DNA of 64,000 nucleotides from Pseudarthrobacter sp. W1I19 (GCF_030817835.1 NZ_JAUSZR010000001.1:3596001-3660000), one strand, 5' to 3'; counted from the stretch's first letter, positions 20,367 through 29,702 are shown. Program-made: numbers and translations. Notes: generated from the sequence alone by a model not told the origin.

Positions 20367-21788
20367 ATGGCCATAGTTCATGAACACCTTCCGGAGCCGG
20401 ACGTCCAGCAGTCGCTGCACGAGTTGCGCGGGCAGCTGCGGGGATCGTTGATCGAGCCGCAGGATCCCCTGTACGACGAAGCACGCGCGGTGTGGAACGG
20501 CATGGTCGATCTGCGTCCGCGGGCCATCGCCAGGGCAGGAGCCGTATCCGATATTGACATAGTCCTGGCCAGTGCGCGGCGCAGCGGCCTCGCACTGGCC
20601 GTCCGCGGCGGCGGGCACAACATCGCCGGCCACGGCACTGTCGACGGCGGCCTGGTCCTGGATCTGGGAGCCCTCCGGGAGGTACGGGTGGACGCGCAAA
20701 GCAAGCGGGTCGTCGTCGGGCCCGGAGCGACCCTTGGGGACGTGGACCGGGCCACGGCCGCACAAGGCCTGGCGGTACCCCTGGGAGTCATCAGTGGAAC
20801 GGGAGTGGCAGGACTTACCCTGGGCGGCGGCGTCGGCTGGCTGACCCGGACCGGAGGGCTCAGCCTGGACAACCTGGACTCCGTAGACGTGGTCACCCCT
20901 GCCGGCGAGCACGTGCACGCCAGCGCGGAAGAGAACCCGGAGTTGTTCTGGGGAGTGCGCGGCGGTGGCGGGAACTTCGGCGTGGTGTCCTCCTTTACCT
21001 TCCGCGCCCTCGCCCTGCGGGCAGCACCGTTGGGCGGCAACCTCTTTTACCGGCCGGAGCACTGGCGAAATGCCCTCCTCGCCTTCGATGCCTGGACCAG
21101 GGCACTGCCGGACGAGATGAATCCCATCGTCTCGTTCCTGGTGCTCCCGGCCGACTTCGGCATGGGCAGTGAGCCCTGGATGGCTATTGGATTCGCTTGG
21201 GTCGCCGAGGATCATCAGGCCGGCCTGGCGCTGGTGGGCCAGCTTCGCGCCGCTGCCCCGCCCGACGGCGAGGAGGTGGGACTGACGTCGTGGCCTGAAT
21301 GGCAAAGCGCCATGGACGCCGTCTTCCCCAAGGGTTCGCGCGGCTATTGGAAGAACGTTTCGTTCTCGCGGCTGGACGAGGAGGTGGTGGACGCCGTGCT
21401 GGGTTTCGCTTCCGAGCTGGCCTGGGAAGGAACGGGCATCGATATCCATCATCTGGAGGGTGCGTTCGGACGGGTACCCGAAGACGCCACGGCGTTTCCC
21501 AACCGGTCCGCGCGGTACTGGCTGAACGTTTACGGGTTCTGGCGTGACGCGGCGGAGGACGAACGGCTGACAGCATTCGCCCACAAGGCCTACTCCGTGA
21601 TGCGGCCCTTCGCGGAGCAGGGCGAATACGTCAACTTCCTGGGAGCGGAAGTGGGAGTGCAGGCGCCGGACGCCGCCCGCAGCGCCTACGGACAGGACAA
21701 GTACCAGCGCCTCGTGGCCCTCAAGGACCGTTACGATCCGCAGAATCTCCTGCGCCTGAACCACAACATTTTGCCATCGGGCGGCTAG
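20367..21788 (+). CDS. FAD-linked oxidase, berberine bridge enzyme type
   Basis: A 473-aa flavoprotein with a PCMH-type FAD domain and a C-terminal BBE segment. RGGGHNIAG contains H84, the likely site of 8-alpha histidyl-FAD attachment; VGPGATLGDVDRAT and ISGTGVAGLTLGGGVGWLTR follow. The second FAD-linking cysteine of bicovalent family members is absent (the position lies in SGTGVAG), so the flavin is probably singly attached. The end, DPQNLLRLNHNI, is the standard BBE tail. Substrate is unknown: oligosaccharides or small alcohols are oxidised by relatives. No neighbour suggests a pathway. Confidence 0.88.
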   Translation: MAIVHEHLPEPDVQQSLHELRGQLRGSLIEPQDPLYDEARAVWNGMVDLRPRAIARAGAVSDIDIVLASARRSGLALAVRGGGHNIAGHGTVDGGLVLDLGALREVRVDAQSKRVVVGPGATLGDVDRATAAQGLAVPLGVISGTGVAGLTLGGGVGWLTRTGGLSLDNLDSVDVVTPAGEHVHASAEENPELFWGVRGGGGNFGVVSSFTFRALALRAAPLGGNLFYRPEHWRNALLAFDAWTRALPDEMNPIVSFLVLPADFGMGSEPWMAIGFAWVAEDHQAGLALVGQLRAAAPPDGEEVGLTSWPEWQSAMDAVFPKGSRGYWKNVSFSRLDEEVVDAVLGFASELAWEGTGIDIHHLEGAFGRVPEDATAFPNRSARYWLNVYGFWRDAAEDERLTAFAHKAYSVMRPFAEQGEYVNFLGAEVGVQAPDAARSAYGQDKYQRLVALKDRYDPQNLLRLNHNILPSGG

Positions 21789-21823
21789 GGGGCCGGCGCG
21801 GCCGGCAGCGGGCAAAAAAATAG

Positions 21824-21897
21824 AGCCCCCTGTCGGATTCGAACCGACGACCCCCGCTTTACAAGAGCGGTGCTCTGGCCAACTGAGCTAAGGAGGC
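21824..21897 (-). tRNA. tRNA-Thr, anticodon TGT
   Basis: A complete 74-nt cloverleaf on the minus strand. The acceptor stem is GCCTCCT with AGGGGGC, the D-arm is TAGCTCAGTTGGCCAGAGCA, the anticodon stem-loop is CCGCTCTTGTAAAGCGG with anticodon TGT, and the T-arm is GTCGGTTCGAATCCGAC. CCA is not encoded. A T7 run directly after the 3' end probably helps terminate transcription. Confidence 0.96.
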
Positions 21898-22016
21898 TTG
21901 CCCTGGCGGGCGGGCGCCGTGACGGCGCTACATAAGGTTAGCCCAAGTCCTCCCGGTGGTAAAAACGCCGCCCTTTGTCCAAGGCCGGGAGAACCGCCGG
22001 GCGCAGGAAACGGGCA

Positions 22017-22057
22017 ACAAAAAGGGCCCGCCGCCGGAATGATCCGGCAGCGGGCCC
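22017..22057 (-). terminator. Terminator of the DsbA-like gene
   Basis: Stem GGGCCCGC / GCGGGCCC extended by CCGG pairs. On the minus strand it is followed by TTTTTG, directly behind the thioredoxin-like gene. Confidence 0.8.
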
Positions 22058-22066
22058 TCAAAGCCC

Positions 22067-22954
22067 TTAAGCCTTCGCGTCGATCGCTGCCTGGAGGAAA
22101 TCGGGGAATGGGGTCTGGGCGCTATCACCCTTGCCCCACTGCTTGCCGTCCACGAAAACTGTGGGGGTGCCGGTGACGCCGATGGCTGAAGCTTCCTTCG
22201 TGGTGAACTTCACGAACGGCCGGTAGGTCTTCTCGTCCACGCAGCTGCTGATGTCAACACCGAGGTCGGAGGCCATGCTCTTGAGCTTGTCATCCGAGAG
22301 CCCGGCGCCGCCTTCAGCAGGCTGGTTCGCGAAGAGCGCATCCACAAACTCCGCGTACTTCTCCGGCGATTCGTTCACAACACAGGCGGCGGCGTTGGCA
22401 GCCCGGGACGAGTAGTTCGTGGTGGAGCGGCTGTCCAGGAACCCGAGCGCGCGGTATTCCACCGTAATCTTGCCCTCGTTGCGCAGGGACGTGAGCTGCT
22501 CGTTGTACTGGGCCTCAAAGTTCTTGCAGACCGGGCAGATGAAGTCGATGTAGAGCACAACCTTCACCGGCTTGCCCGCCTCGGCCTCGGCCCCGGGAGC
22601 CACCACTTCGGCCGGAGCAGCCTGCGGCGGCGCGCCAACCGCAGCTGCGTCAACAGTGGCCGGGTCCAGTTTGGCCACTTCAGTGTTCGCCAGCAGCGTG
22701 ACGCCGCCGTGCACATTCCCGTTGGCCGGCGTGGGTCCCTGGTCGGCTATGGGCGCATTCTGCTTCATTGAGGTGGTCACCACCAGTGCCACCACCACCA
22801 GGATGGCCACCACGGCGGCCACAATCCCCCACCCGATCAGCAGCTTGTTGCGCTTGTCCTTTTTCAGCTGCGCTTCGCGGATCAGGCGCGCTTTCTCGCG
22901 GGCCTCCGCGGTGCGCTCAGCCTTGGACTTACGTACTTCGTTTGCGGGGCTCAT
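22067..22954 (-). CDS. Membrane-anchored DsbA-family thiol-disulfide protein
   Basis: A 295-aa protein with a charged cytosolic N-terminus (1-36), one transmembrane helix (about 38-61) and an extracytoplasmic thioredoxin-like domain. The active site is CPVC at 140-143 (YIDFICPVCKNFEAQY). The cis-proline region is TGTPTVFVDGKQWGKG near the C-terminus, and a second cysteine pair lies in the helical insertion (AACVVNESPE, DISSCVDEK). Typical of actinobacterial DsbA/MSMEG-type oxidoreductases that make or repair disulfides in exported proteins. Preceded by no operon partner (no VKOR nearby); followed by a terminator. Confidence 0.9.
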   Translation of the reverse strand: MSPANEVRKSKAERTAEAREKARLIREAQLKKDKRNKLLIGWGIVAAVVAILVVVALVVTTSMKQNAPIADQGPTPANGNVHGGVTLLANTEVAKLDPATVDAAAVGAPPQAAPAEVVAPGAEAEAGKPVKVVLYIDFICPVCKNFEAQYNEQLTSLRNEGKITVEYRALGFLDSRSTTNYSSRAANAAACVVNESPEKYAEFVDALFANQPAEGGAGLSDDKLKSMASDLGVDISSCVDEKTYRPFVKFTTKEASAIGVTGTPTVFVDGKQWGKGDSAQTPFPDFLQAAIDAKA

Positions 22955-23133
22955 GTGTTCCTTGGGTCGATCGACGAGGGGGACCAGTTCGTGGCAACCC
23001 CCTCATTTTAGGGGAGAAAGCTGAGAGCTTGCTGTTTCAAGTATTCCTCGGGGTTGACCAACGGACGAATAGCATGGAAGATTCCGTCCCGTTAGGGTGG
23101 GCTAAGAGGCACAAGCAACCCCAGGGGGCAGCA

Positions 23134-24633
23134 ATGCAAACACCCGTCCAGGAAAAACCCGCCACCGCAGCCGCATCCGGCGCCGCCGACGCGGGCCACA
23201 GCGCCGAGACAAAGTACGACTTTATGGTGGTCTCGAACAGGCTGCCCGTGGACCGGGTCGCCCCCGGCGAAGGCGACGACGACTCCGGCTGGCGGCGCTC
23301 CCCCGGCGGACTCGTGACGGCGCTGGCACCCATGATGACAAAAACCGACGGCGCGTGGGTCGGCTGGCACGGCGCCCCGGACGAGACCGTGGACCCGTTC
23401 AGCCATGGCGGCATGGACCTGGTGCCCGTCCAGCTCAGCGCGGACGACGTCGAGCTCTACTACGAAGGCTTCTCCAACGCCACGCTGTGGCCGCTCTACC
23501 ATGACGTCATCGCCCCGCCGGAATTCCACCGGACCTGGTGGGACGCCTACCGCTCGGTGAACAGAAGGTTCGCCGACGCCGTCGTACGCCATGCCGACGA
23601 TGGCGCCACCGTCTGGATCCAGGACTACCAGCTGCAGCTGGTGCCGCGGATGCTCCGTGAAGCGCGGCCCGACCTCAAAATCGGGTTCTTCAACCACATC
23701 CCATTCCCGCCGCCGGAGATTTTCGCCCAGCTGCCCTGGCGCCAGGCCATTATCGACGGTCTCCTCGGAGCCGACCTGGTGGGATTCCAGCGGCCCAGCG
23801 ACGCCGGCAACTTCATGCGCTCGGCCCGCCGCTTCCTGGGCGCCAGCGTCAAGCAGCAACAGGTACACGTCAAGGGCAAGGACGGGGAAATCACCCACAT
23901 CGCCAGGGCCCAGGCGTTCCCCATCTCCATCGACGTCCAGCAGATCAGCGAGCTGGCCGCCAAGCCGGAGATCATCGAGCGCGCGCGGCAGATCCGCCAG
24001 GACCTCGGGAACCCGAAAACCATCCTGCTGGGCGTGGACCGGCTGGACTACACCAAGGGCATCCGGCACCGGCTCAAGGCGTTCGAGGAGCTCCTGGCCG
24101 ACGGCAGGCTGTCCGTCAGCGACGCCACCCTGATCCAGGTGGCCAGCCCCAGCCGCGAACGCGTTGAGCAGTACCGGCTTCTGCGCGAGGAGGTGGAGGG
24201 TACGGTTGGCCACATCAACGGCACGTACGACACCCTCGAGAACACCGCCGTCCGCTACCTGCACCACAGCTACCCCGTGGAGGAAATGGTGGCCCTGTAC
24301 CTGGCCGCCGACGTCATGCTGGTCACGGCCCTGCGGGACGGCATGAACCTGGTGGCCAAGGAGTATGTCACGGCGCGCACCAACAACGACGGCGCGCTGG
24401 TGCTCAGCGAGTTCGCCGGCGCAGCCGACCAGCTCAAGCAGGCCCTGCTGATGAACCCGCACGATATCGACGGCCTGAAGAATGCGATCATGCGCGCCGT
24501 GGAGATGTCCCCCCGGGACGCGTCGCGGCGGATGCGGGCCATGCGCAAGCAGATCCTTGAGCACGATGTGGACTACTGGTCGGCCGATTTCCTGCAGGCC
24601 CTGAAGGAGAAAGTGGTCCGTGATGACACCTGA
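23134..24633 (+). CDS. otsA: Trehalose-6-phosphate synthase
   Basis: A 499-aa GT20 glycosyltransferase that makes trehalose-6-phosphate from UDP- (or other NDP-) glucose and glucose-6-phosphate. Motifs include VVSNRLPVDR (about 32-41), WRRSPGGLV, WIQDYQLQLVPRMLR, FNHIPFPPPEIF, LGVDRLDYTKGI and DGMNLVAKEYV, all standard for OtsA. The ATG at 23134, preceded by CAGGGGGCAGC, was chosen over upstream open sequence. TTGACC-17-GAAGAT at 23054-23082 is a possible promoter. The stop overlaps the start of otsB, so the two genes form a coupled pair. Confidence 0.96.
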   Translation: MQTPVQEKPATAAASGAADAGHSAETKYDFMVVSNRLPVDRVAPGEGDDDSGWRRSPGGLVTALAPMMTKTDGAWVGWHGAPDETVDPFSHGGMDLVPVQLSADDVELYYEGFSNATLWPLYHDVIAPPEFHRTWWDAYRSVNRRFADAVVRHADDGATVWIQDYQLQLVPRMLREARPDLKIGFFNHIPFPPPEIFAQLPWRQAIIDGLLGADLVGFQRPSDAGNFMRSARRFLGASVKQQQVHVKGKDGEITHIARAQAFPISIDVQQISELAAKPEIIERARQIRQDLGNPKTILLGVDRLDYTKGIRHRLKAFEELLADGRLSVSDATLIQVASPSRERVEQYRLLREEVEGTVGHINGTYDTLENTAVRYLHHSYPVEEMVALYLAADVMLVTALRDGMNLVAKEYVTARTNNDGALVLSEFAGAADQLKQALLMNPHDIDGLKNAIMRAVEMSPRDASRRMRAMRKQILEHDVDYWSADFLQALKEKVVRDDT

Positions 24634-25450
24634 GAGCCGGACCGGCAACGGCAGGCTGGCGCTGACACCGGAGCTCCGTGAGGCCATCCGCACCATCGCC
24701 CGGACTGACCACCTGCTGGTGGCCATGGACTTCGACGGAACCATGGCGCCCATCGTGGGGCATGCCGACGACGCGCGGCCGCTTCCCCGGGCCGCCACGG
24801 CCTTCGCCGGGCTCGCCGTGCTGCCGCGCACGACGACGGCACTCATCTCCGGGCGTGCCCTCGCCAGCCTGCGCAAGGTCGCCTCGCCGCCGGTGGACAC
24901 AGTGCTGATCGGCAGCCACGGGGCTGAAGCCTGGCTGGGCCCGGGGTCAGCGGGACTGGAACTGGACGATGAGCAGAAAGCACTCCTCGCCGAGGTGCGC
25001 GGCATCCTCGCCGGCATCGTTTCCGAGGCACCCGGCACCATGCTGGAGGACAAGCCGGCCGGGGTGGTACTGCATACCCGCCAGGCGCCCGACGACGTGG
25101 CAGAGGACGCCGTGGCCGCAGCACGCTCGTTGCTGCAGGATCGCAAAGGCGTATTCCTCAAGGACGGAAAGCGGGTCCTGGAAACCTCCATGGTGAACGC
25201 GTCCAAGGGCGAGGGCGTCACATTCCTGCGGCAGATCAGCGGCGCCAGCGCCGTCCTGTTCGCCGGCGACGACACCACGGACGAGGACGCACTGGCGCGG
25301 CTGGAGTCCGGTGACGTCGGCGTCAAAGTGGGCCTTGACTTCACCCAGGCGCAGTACCGGGTGGAAGCTCCTGTCCATGTTGCCGAGCTGCTCGAAGTGC
25401 TGCTCCAGGAGCGGAGCCTTGCCGTGGCGGAGGAAGATCCGCAGGGGTGA
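24620..25450 (+). CDS. otsB: Trehalose-6-phosphate phosphatase
   Basis: A 276-aa HAD-superfamily phosphatase that completes trehalose synthesis. The nucleophile motif is MDFDGTMAPI (D37, D39), followed by ALISGRALASL (about 74-84) and the acidic motif FAGDDTTDEDA. The start is GTG at 24620 or ATG at 24623, both inside the 3' end of otsA; AAGGAG at 24604 serves either. Length fits the short bacterial OtsB type. Confidence 0.96.
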   Translation: MMTPESRTGNGRLALTPELREAIRTIARTDHLLVAMDFDGTMAPIVGHADDARPLPRAATAFAGLAVLPRTTTALISGRALASLRKVASPPVDTVLIGSHGAEAWLGPGSAGLELDDEQKALLAEVRGILAGIVSEAPGTMLEDKPAGVVLHTRQAPDDVAEDAVAAARSLLQDRKGVFLKDGKRVLETSMVNASKGEGVTFLRQISGASAVLFAGDDTTDEDALARLESGDVGVKVGLDFTQAQYRVEAPVHVAELLEVLLQERSLAVAEEDPQG

Positions 25451-25668
25451 TGGTTACCAACCTCACTTGTGACGTTCGTAACATTTGCGCCAATTCGAAC
25501 AGTATCTGACATACTCTTCTCTGTGATGTGGCGCACAGAAACCGTGCGGCGTCACTCGGTGTCTTCTGGCCTTTGGCCGGGAAGCGTCTGCAGCACAAAA
25601 CTGAACAAGCATGTTCCATTCACAACGGATCGTCCGGCACGTACCTGCCGGTGAAGGGATTGATAACT

Positions 25669-26751
25669 GTGGCTACAGTTACTTTTGATAACGCTACGCG
25701 TCTGTACCCGGGCACAGAAAAGCCCGCCGTCGATAAGCTCAACATCGACATCGCCGATGGCGAATTCCTGGTCCTCGTTGGACCCTCCGGTTGCGGTAAG
25801 TCCACCTCCCTGCGCATGCTCGCAGGCCTCGAGGACGTCAACGCAGGCCGGATCCTCATTGGCGACCGCGATGTCACCGACGTTCCCCCGAAGGACCGCG
25901 ACATCGCAATGGTTTTCCAGAACTACGCGTTGTACCCGCACATGACTGTGGCCGACAACATGGGCTTCGCCCTGAAGATTGCAGGCGTTTCCAAGGAAGA
26001 GCGTGCCGAGCGCGTCCGTGAAGCCGCCAAGCTCCTTGACCTCGAGCCCTACCTGGACCGCAAGCCGAAGGCACTCTCCGGCGGTCAGCGCCAGCGTGTT
26101 GCCATGGGCCGCGCAATCGTCCGTAACCCGCAGGTCTTCCTCATGGATGAGCCGCTGTCCAACCTGGACGCCAAGCTCCGTGTGCAGACCCGCACCCAGA
26201 TCGCATCCCTGACCCGCCGCCTGGGCGTCACCACCGTTTACGTGACGCACGACCAGGTCGAGGCCATGACCATGGGCGACCGCGTTGCCGTGCTGAAGGA
26301 CGGCCTCCTGCAGCAGGTGGACACCCCGCGCAACCTCTACGACCGCCCGAAGAACGTCTTCGTCGCCGGCTTCATCGGCTCCCCCGCCATGAACCTGCTG
26401 GAACTGCCGGTCGTCGACGGCGGCGTCCAGTTCGGCGGCACCGTTTACCCCGTTCCGCGTGACGTCCTCGAAGAGGCACACGGCTCCACCGTGACCCTGG
26501 GTTCACGTCCCGAGGACCTCGAGACCGCACCGCACGGTGAAGGCCTGAAGGTTGAGGTCGACGTCGTCGAAGAGCTGGGTGCCGACGCTTACGTCTACGG
26601 CCACACCACCCTTGACGGCAAGGACCACGACATCGTGGCTCGCGTCGACGGCCGCCGCCCTCCGATGAAGGGCGAGTCCATCTACGTCCGTCCCCAGTCG
26701 GGCCACGTGCACCTGTTCGACACCAAGACCGGCCTGCGCCTGGGCAATTAA
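25669..26751 (+). CDS. Sugar ABC transporter ATP-binding protein (MalK/UgpC/SugC-like)
   Basis: A 360-aa ATPase of the carbohydrate CUT1 class. Walker A is GPSGCGKST (38-46), the Q-loop is VFQNYALYPHM, the signature is LSGGQRQRV (136-144) and Walker B is VFLMDEPLSNLD (156-167). A C-terminal TOBE regulatory region (from about 240) has GSRPEDLE and SGHVHLFDTKTG. The GTG at 25669 was chosen because the protein then starts MATVTFDNATRLYPG, the usual N-terminus. No permease or binding protein genes are adjacent. Such solitary ATPases often energise several sugar importers, so this is a likely multi-use subunit (inference). Followed by a repeat and a terminator. Confidence 0.92.
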   Translation: MATVTFDNATRLYPGTEKPAVDKLNIDIADGEFLVLVGPSGCGKSTSLRMLAGLEDVNAGRILIGDRDVTDVPPKDRDIAMVFQNYALYPHMTVADNMGFALKIAGVSKEERAERVREAAKLLDLEPYLDRKPKALSGGQRQRVAMGRAIVRNPQVFLMDEPLSNLDAKLRVQTRTQIASLTRRLGVTTVYVTHDQVEAMTMGDRVAVLKDGLLQQVDTPRNLYDRPKNVFVAGFIGSPAMNLLELPVVDGGVQFGGTVYPVPRDVLEEAHGSTVTLGSRPEDLETAPHGEGLKVEVDVVEELGADAYVYGHTTLDGKDHDIVARVDGRRPPMKGESIYVRPQSGHVHLFDTKTGLRLGN

Positions 26752-26765
26752 GCCCCACCCACCGT

Positions 26766-26793
26766 CCGGTGGTTGAGCTTGTCGAAACCCCGG
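26766..26793 (-). repeat. Dispersed GGTTTCGA repeat copy
   Basis: Minus-strand reading starts CCGGGGTTTCGACAAGCTCA and ends ACCACCGG, with CCGG at both ends. Same core as the copies at 7419-7450 and 8752-8780. It lies just after the ABC ATPase stop, upstream of the true terminator. Confidence 0.75.
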
Positions 26794-26809
26794 ACAGCAC
26801 CGCATAGAA

Positions 26810-26851
26810 CCGACGGCGGCCTTCCTTACTGGACGGCCGCCGTCGGCCTTT
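26810..26851 (+). terminator. Terminator after the ABC ATPase gene
   Basis: Perfect 12-bp stem CCGACGGCGGCC / GGCCGCCGTCGG with a 13-nt loop, followed by CCTTT. Confidence 0.8.
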
Positions 26852-26906
26852 AACCGTGCCTGCAGAAGAATTAGCTGGCCGCGCCTATCTACGGAAGAAT
26901 TGACGC

Positions 26907-28325
26907 ATGACCGAGGAATACAGCGCCCAGTGGCACGACGAACCCACCGACTATGCGCAGGTGGGCAAATTGCCCCGGTTTGTGGCCGCGAGTGCGGACG
27001 ACGGCAAGGTCGTCTCGGCAGCCAGCTCCCTGAACATCACGGCAGCAGCGGCCGATCCCGAGCTGCTGGACCTGCCCTGGCACATCGCCCTGGAGGACTG
27101 GCCGGCTGAAAACCTGGCCGCCCTCCCCCGCGGCATCTCCCGGCACATCGTCCGCTTCGCCCACCTTGGCGGTTCGGTCATCGCCATCAAGGAAACCTCC
27201 GAGCACGTCGCCCGGCACGAATACCACATGCTCCGCAAGCTGGCCAGGCTGGATGTCCCGTGCGTTGAGCCGGTGGCCGTGATCACCGGCCGCACCACCC
27301 TGGACGGAAAACCGCTGAACCCCGTCCTGGTCACGCGTCACCTGAAGTTCTCCATGCCCTACCGGGCCCTTTTCTCCCAGATGCTTCGCAAGGACACCCT
27401 CACCAGGCTCATCGACGCGCAGGCGCTGCTGCTGGTGCGGCTGCACCTGGTTGGCTTCTACTGGGGCGACGTTTCCTTGTCCAACACCCTGTTCCGCCGC
27501 GATGCAGGCGCGTTTGCCGCCTACCTGGTGGATGCAGAAACCGGCGAGCTGTATCCGGACCTTTCCACCGGCCAGCGCGAGTACGATCTCGAAATCGCCC
27601 GCGTGAACATCGCCGGTGAGCTGATGGACCTGCTGGACGGAGGGTTGATCGAGGAGAAGGTGGATCCCGTGGCCACCAGCGAGCTGATCATGGACAGCTA
27701 CCGACGCCTGTGGGCTGAGCTGACGGAGAAGGAATCCTTTGAACTCGGCGAACGATGGCGGGTGGGCGCGCGCATCCGGCGGCTCAACGAACTCGGCTTC
27801 GACGTCGAAGAGTACGCCATCAAGACCACCCAGAACGGGTCCACCATCCAGCTGCAGCCCAAGGTGGTTGACGCCGGCCACCACATGAGGCGCCTGCTGC
27901 GGCTGACCGGCCTTGACGCCCAGGAAAACCAGGCCCGTCGCCTGCTCAACGACATGGATACATTCCGGGCGGACAACAACCCTGACATGGACGAGGAATA
28001 CAGCGCCCACCTGTGGGTCAGCCAGGTCTTCGAGCCCATTGTGAGGTCCATTCCGCGGGACCTGTCCGGCAAGCTGGAGCCCGCCGAAGTGGTGCACGAG
28101 GTCCTCGAACACCGCTGGTATATGTCCGAAAAACAGGAACGGCACATCCCCCTCGCCGAAGCCGTTCAGTCCTACATCGACTCCATCCTGCGGCACCGCC
28201 GGGATGAGGCGGCCATTATGCTGAACCCGCCCACCGGGCTGCTGAAAATCCTCGAGGTGGAAACGGAAGAGTCCCGGTACGGCGACGAGGAATCCATCGA
28301 CGAATACCCGGACGTGGACGACTAA
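26907..28325 (+). CDS. DUF4032 family protein with kinase-like N-terminal region
   Basis: A 472-aa cytoplasmic protein. The first half resembles the lipopolysaccharide-kinase/protein-kinase fold: VIAIKETSEHVARHEYHML (candidate ATP-binding Lys and helix-C region) and VGFYWGDVSLSNTLFRRDAG with YLVDAETGELYPD, like the kinase catalytic loop and metal-binding Asp. The second half has RWRVGARIRRLNELGFDVEEY and YSAHLWVSQVFEP, typical of the DUF4032 domain. Function is unknown. A phosphotransferase is a reasonable guess, but it is not established. ATG with GGAAG 9 nt upstream; the C-terminus is highly acidic (DEESIDEYPDVDD). Confidence 0.82.
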   Translation: MTEEYSAQWHDEPTDYAQVGKLPRFVAASADDGKVVSAASSLNITAAAADPELLDLPWHIALEDWPAENLAALPRGISRHIVRFAHLGGSVIAIKETSEHVARHEYHMLRKLARLDVPCVEPVAVITGRTTLDGKPLNPVLVTRHLKFSMPYRALFSQMLRKDTLTRLIDAQALLLVRLHLVGFYWGDVSLSNTLFRRDAGAFAAYLVDAETGELYPDLSTGQREYDLEIARVNIAGELMDLLDGGLIEEKVDPVATSELIMDSYRRLWAELTEKESFELGERWRVGARIRRLNELGFDVEEYAIKTTQNGSTIQLQPKVVDAGHHMRRLLRLTGLDAQENQARRLLNDMDTFRADNNPDMDEEYSAHLWVSQVFEPIVRSIPRDLSGKLEPAEVVHEVLEHRWYMSEKQERHIPLAEAVQSYIDSILRHRRDEAAIMLNPPTGLLKILEVETEESRYGDEESIDEYPDVDD

Positions 28326-28328
28326 AGG

Positions 28329-29702
28329 CTAGATCGCCTTTCCGGGGTTCAGGATGCCTGCGGGATCGAACAGGTCCTTGATCCGGCGCTGGAGTTCCCG
28401 AAGCGGTTCCGGCTGCTCCTGGCCCAGCCACCGCAGTTTGTACTGCCCTACGCCGTGTTCGCCAGTGATGGTGCCGCCCATGCCCAGGGCGGCCGTGATG
28501 GACTCATCCAGGGCCCGGTGGAGCCGCTCCAGAGCTCCCTCGTCCACCAGCTTGTCCTGCCGGTCGATCCAGAACGTGGGATGCAGGTTTCCGTCGCCGG
28601 CGTGGGCCACCACTTTGAGGTGCACGTTGTGCTGCACGGCCATGGCCTCCAGGGCGGCCACGTAGTCCACCAGGCGGGACCGGGGAACGGCGACGTCCTC
28701 CCCCACCCGGTACTCGTCGTCCACTTCCACGCCCCGGCTGTGGCGCCGCAGTTCCACGAGCCGTTCCGCTTCGGCACTGGCTTCGGTGGTGACGGTTGCC
28801 CCGCCAGCTGCCAGGACCTCGCGGACCATCCGGGCCTCGGCGGCGGCGCCGAAGCCGTCGGTCTGGATCAGCAGCAGGGAGCGGCCCCGGGCGGCGAGGT
28901 CCGACCCGTGGATGTCATCCAGCTGTGCCAGCGTGCCGCCGTCGAGCAGTTCCATGATGGCGGGCTGGACGCGCGCCCTGCCCACGGCCAGCACTCCGGC
29001 TGCGGCTTGCCGGAAGTCCGGGTAGAAGGCTGCGATGGTGTGCACTTCCCGGGGAAGGTACTTGAGACGCACCGTCACGCCCACCACGACGCCCAGCGTT
29101 CCTTCCGACCCCACGAAGAGGCCGGTCAGATCGTACCCGGCCACGCCCTTGAACGTCTGGTGACCGGTGTGCAGGAGCGAGCCGTCCGCCAGGACCACGT
29201 CCAGCGCAAGCACGGAGTCCCGGGTGACGCCGTACTTGGCGCACCGCAGCCCGCCGGCGTTCGTCGCCACATTTCCGCCAATGGTGGAGCTGCGGAAGCT
29301 GGCGGGGTCCGGCGCATACATCAGTCCGTGTTGCGCTGCGGCTTCATTAAGTACCGCGTTGATGACGCCCGGCTCCACCACTGCTGTTTCATCATCCGGG
29401 TTCAGCGCAAGGATCCGGTCCATCCGCTCGAGGGACAGGATGACGCAGCCCTTGGTGGCATGGGCGCCGCCGGAAACGCCGGTTCCCGCCCCGCGGGGCA
29501 CGATTGCCACCCTGGCAGCGGCGCATATCCGTACTACTGCCTGGACGTCTTCCACCGACTCCGGAAACACCACTGCCAACGGCAGCTGGTAGTCAAGGAT
29601 CGGCGCCTGGTCCACCGCATACCGGATGAGCGTGGTCTCTTCCCGGTCCACCTGACCACTCGCCAGGCCGGCCTCCAGCTCCTGAACTGCCACGCTTCCC
29701 AC
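28329..29702 (-). CDS. FAD-linked oxidoreductase, GlcD/D-lactate dehydrogenase type
   Basis: A 457-aa flavoprotein of the FAD-binding-4 / FAD-oxidase-C family. FAD-binding motifs are VPRGAGTGVSGGAHA, DPASFRSSTIGGNVATNAGG (split here as SSTIGGNVATNAGG) and GLFVGSEGTLGVV. The catalytic C-terminal half has AHAGDGNLHPTFWID and GEHGVGQYK, ending FDPAGILNPGK. Relatives oxidise glycolate or D-lactate, feeding electrons to quinones; the exact substrate is not clear. Start GTG at 29702, with another in-frame GTG at 29693. It is convergent with the DUF4032 gene (3-nt gap) and divergent from the alpha-glucosidase. Confidence 0.9.
   Translation of the reverse strand: MGSVAVQELEAGLASGQVDREETTLIRYAVDQAPILDYQLPLAVVFPESVEDVQAVVRICAAARVAIVPRGAGTGVSGGAHATKGCVILSLERMDRILALNPDDETAVVEPGVINAVLNEAAAQHGLMYAPDPASFRSSTIGGNVATNAGGLRCAKYGVTRDSVLALDVVLADGSLLHTGHQTFKGVAGYDLTGLFVGSEGTLGVVVGVTVRLKYLPREVHTIAAFYPDFRQAAAGVLAVGRARVQPAIMELLDGGTLAQLDDIHGSDLAARGRSLLLIQTDGFGAAAEARMVREVLAAGGATVTTEASAEAERLVELRRHSRGVEVDDEYRVGEDVAVPRSRLVDYVAALEAMAVQHNVHLKVVAHAGDGNLHPTFWIDRQDKLVDEGALERLHRALDESITAALGMGGTITGEHGVGQYKLRWLGQEQPEPLRELQRRIKDLFDPAGILNPGKAI

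Noticed and set aside
23092..25536. 814-codon minus-strand frame opposite otsA-otsB
   Set aside because: It lies antisense to two genes with full catalytic motifs and has no recognisable domains; a high-GC shadow.
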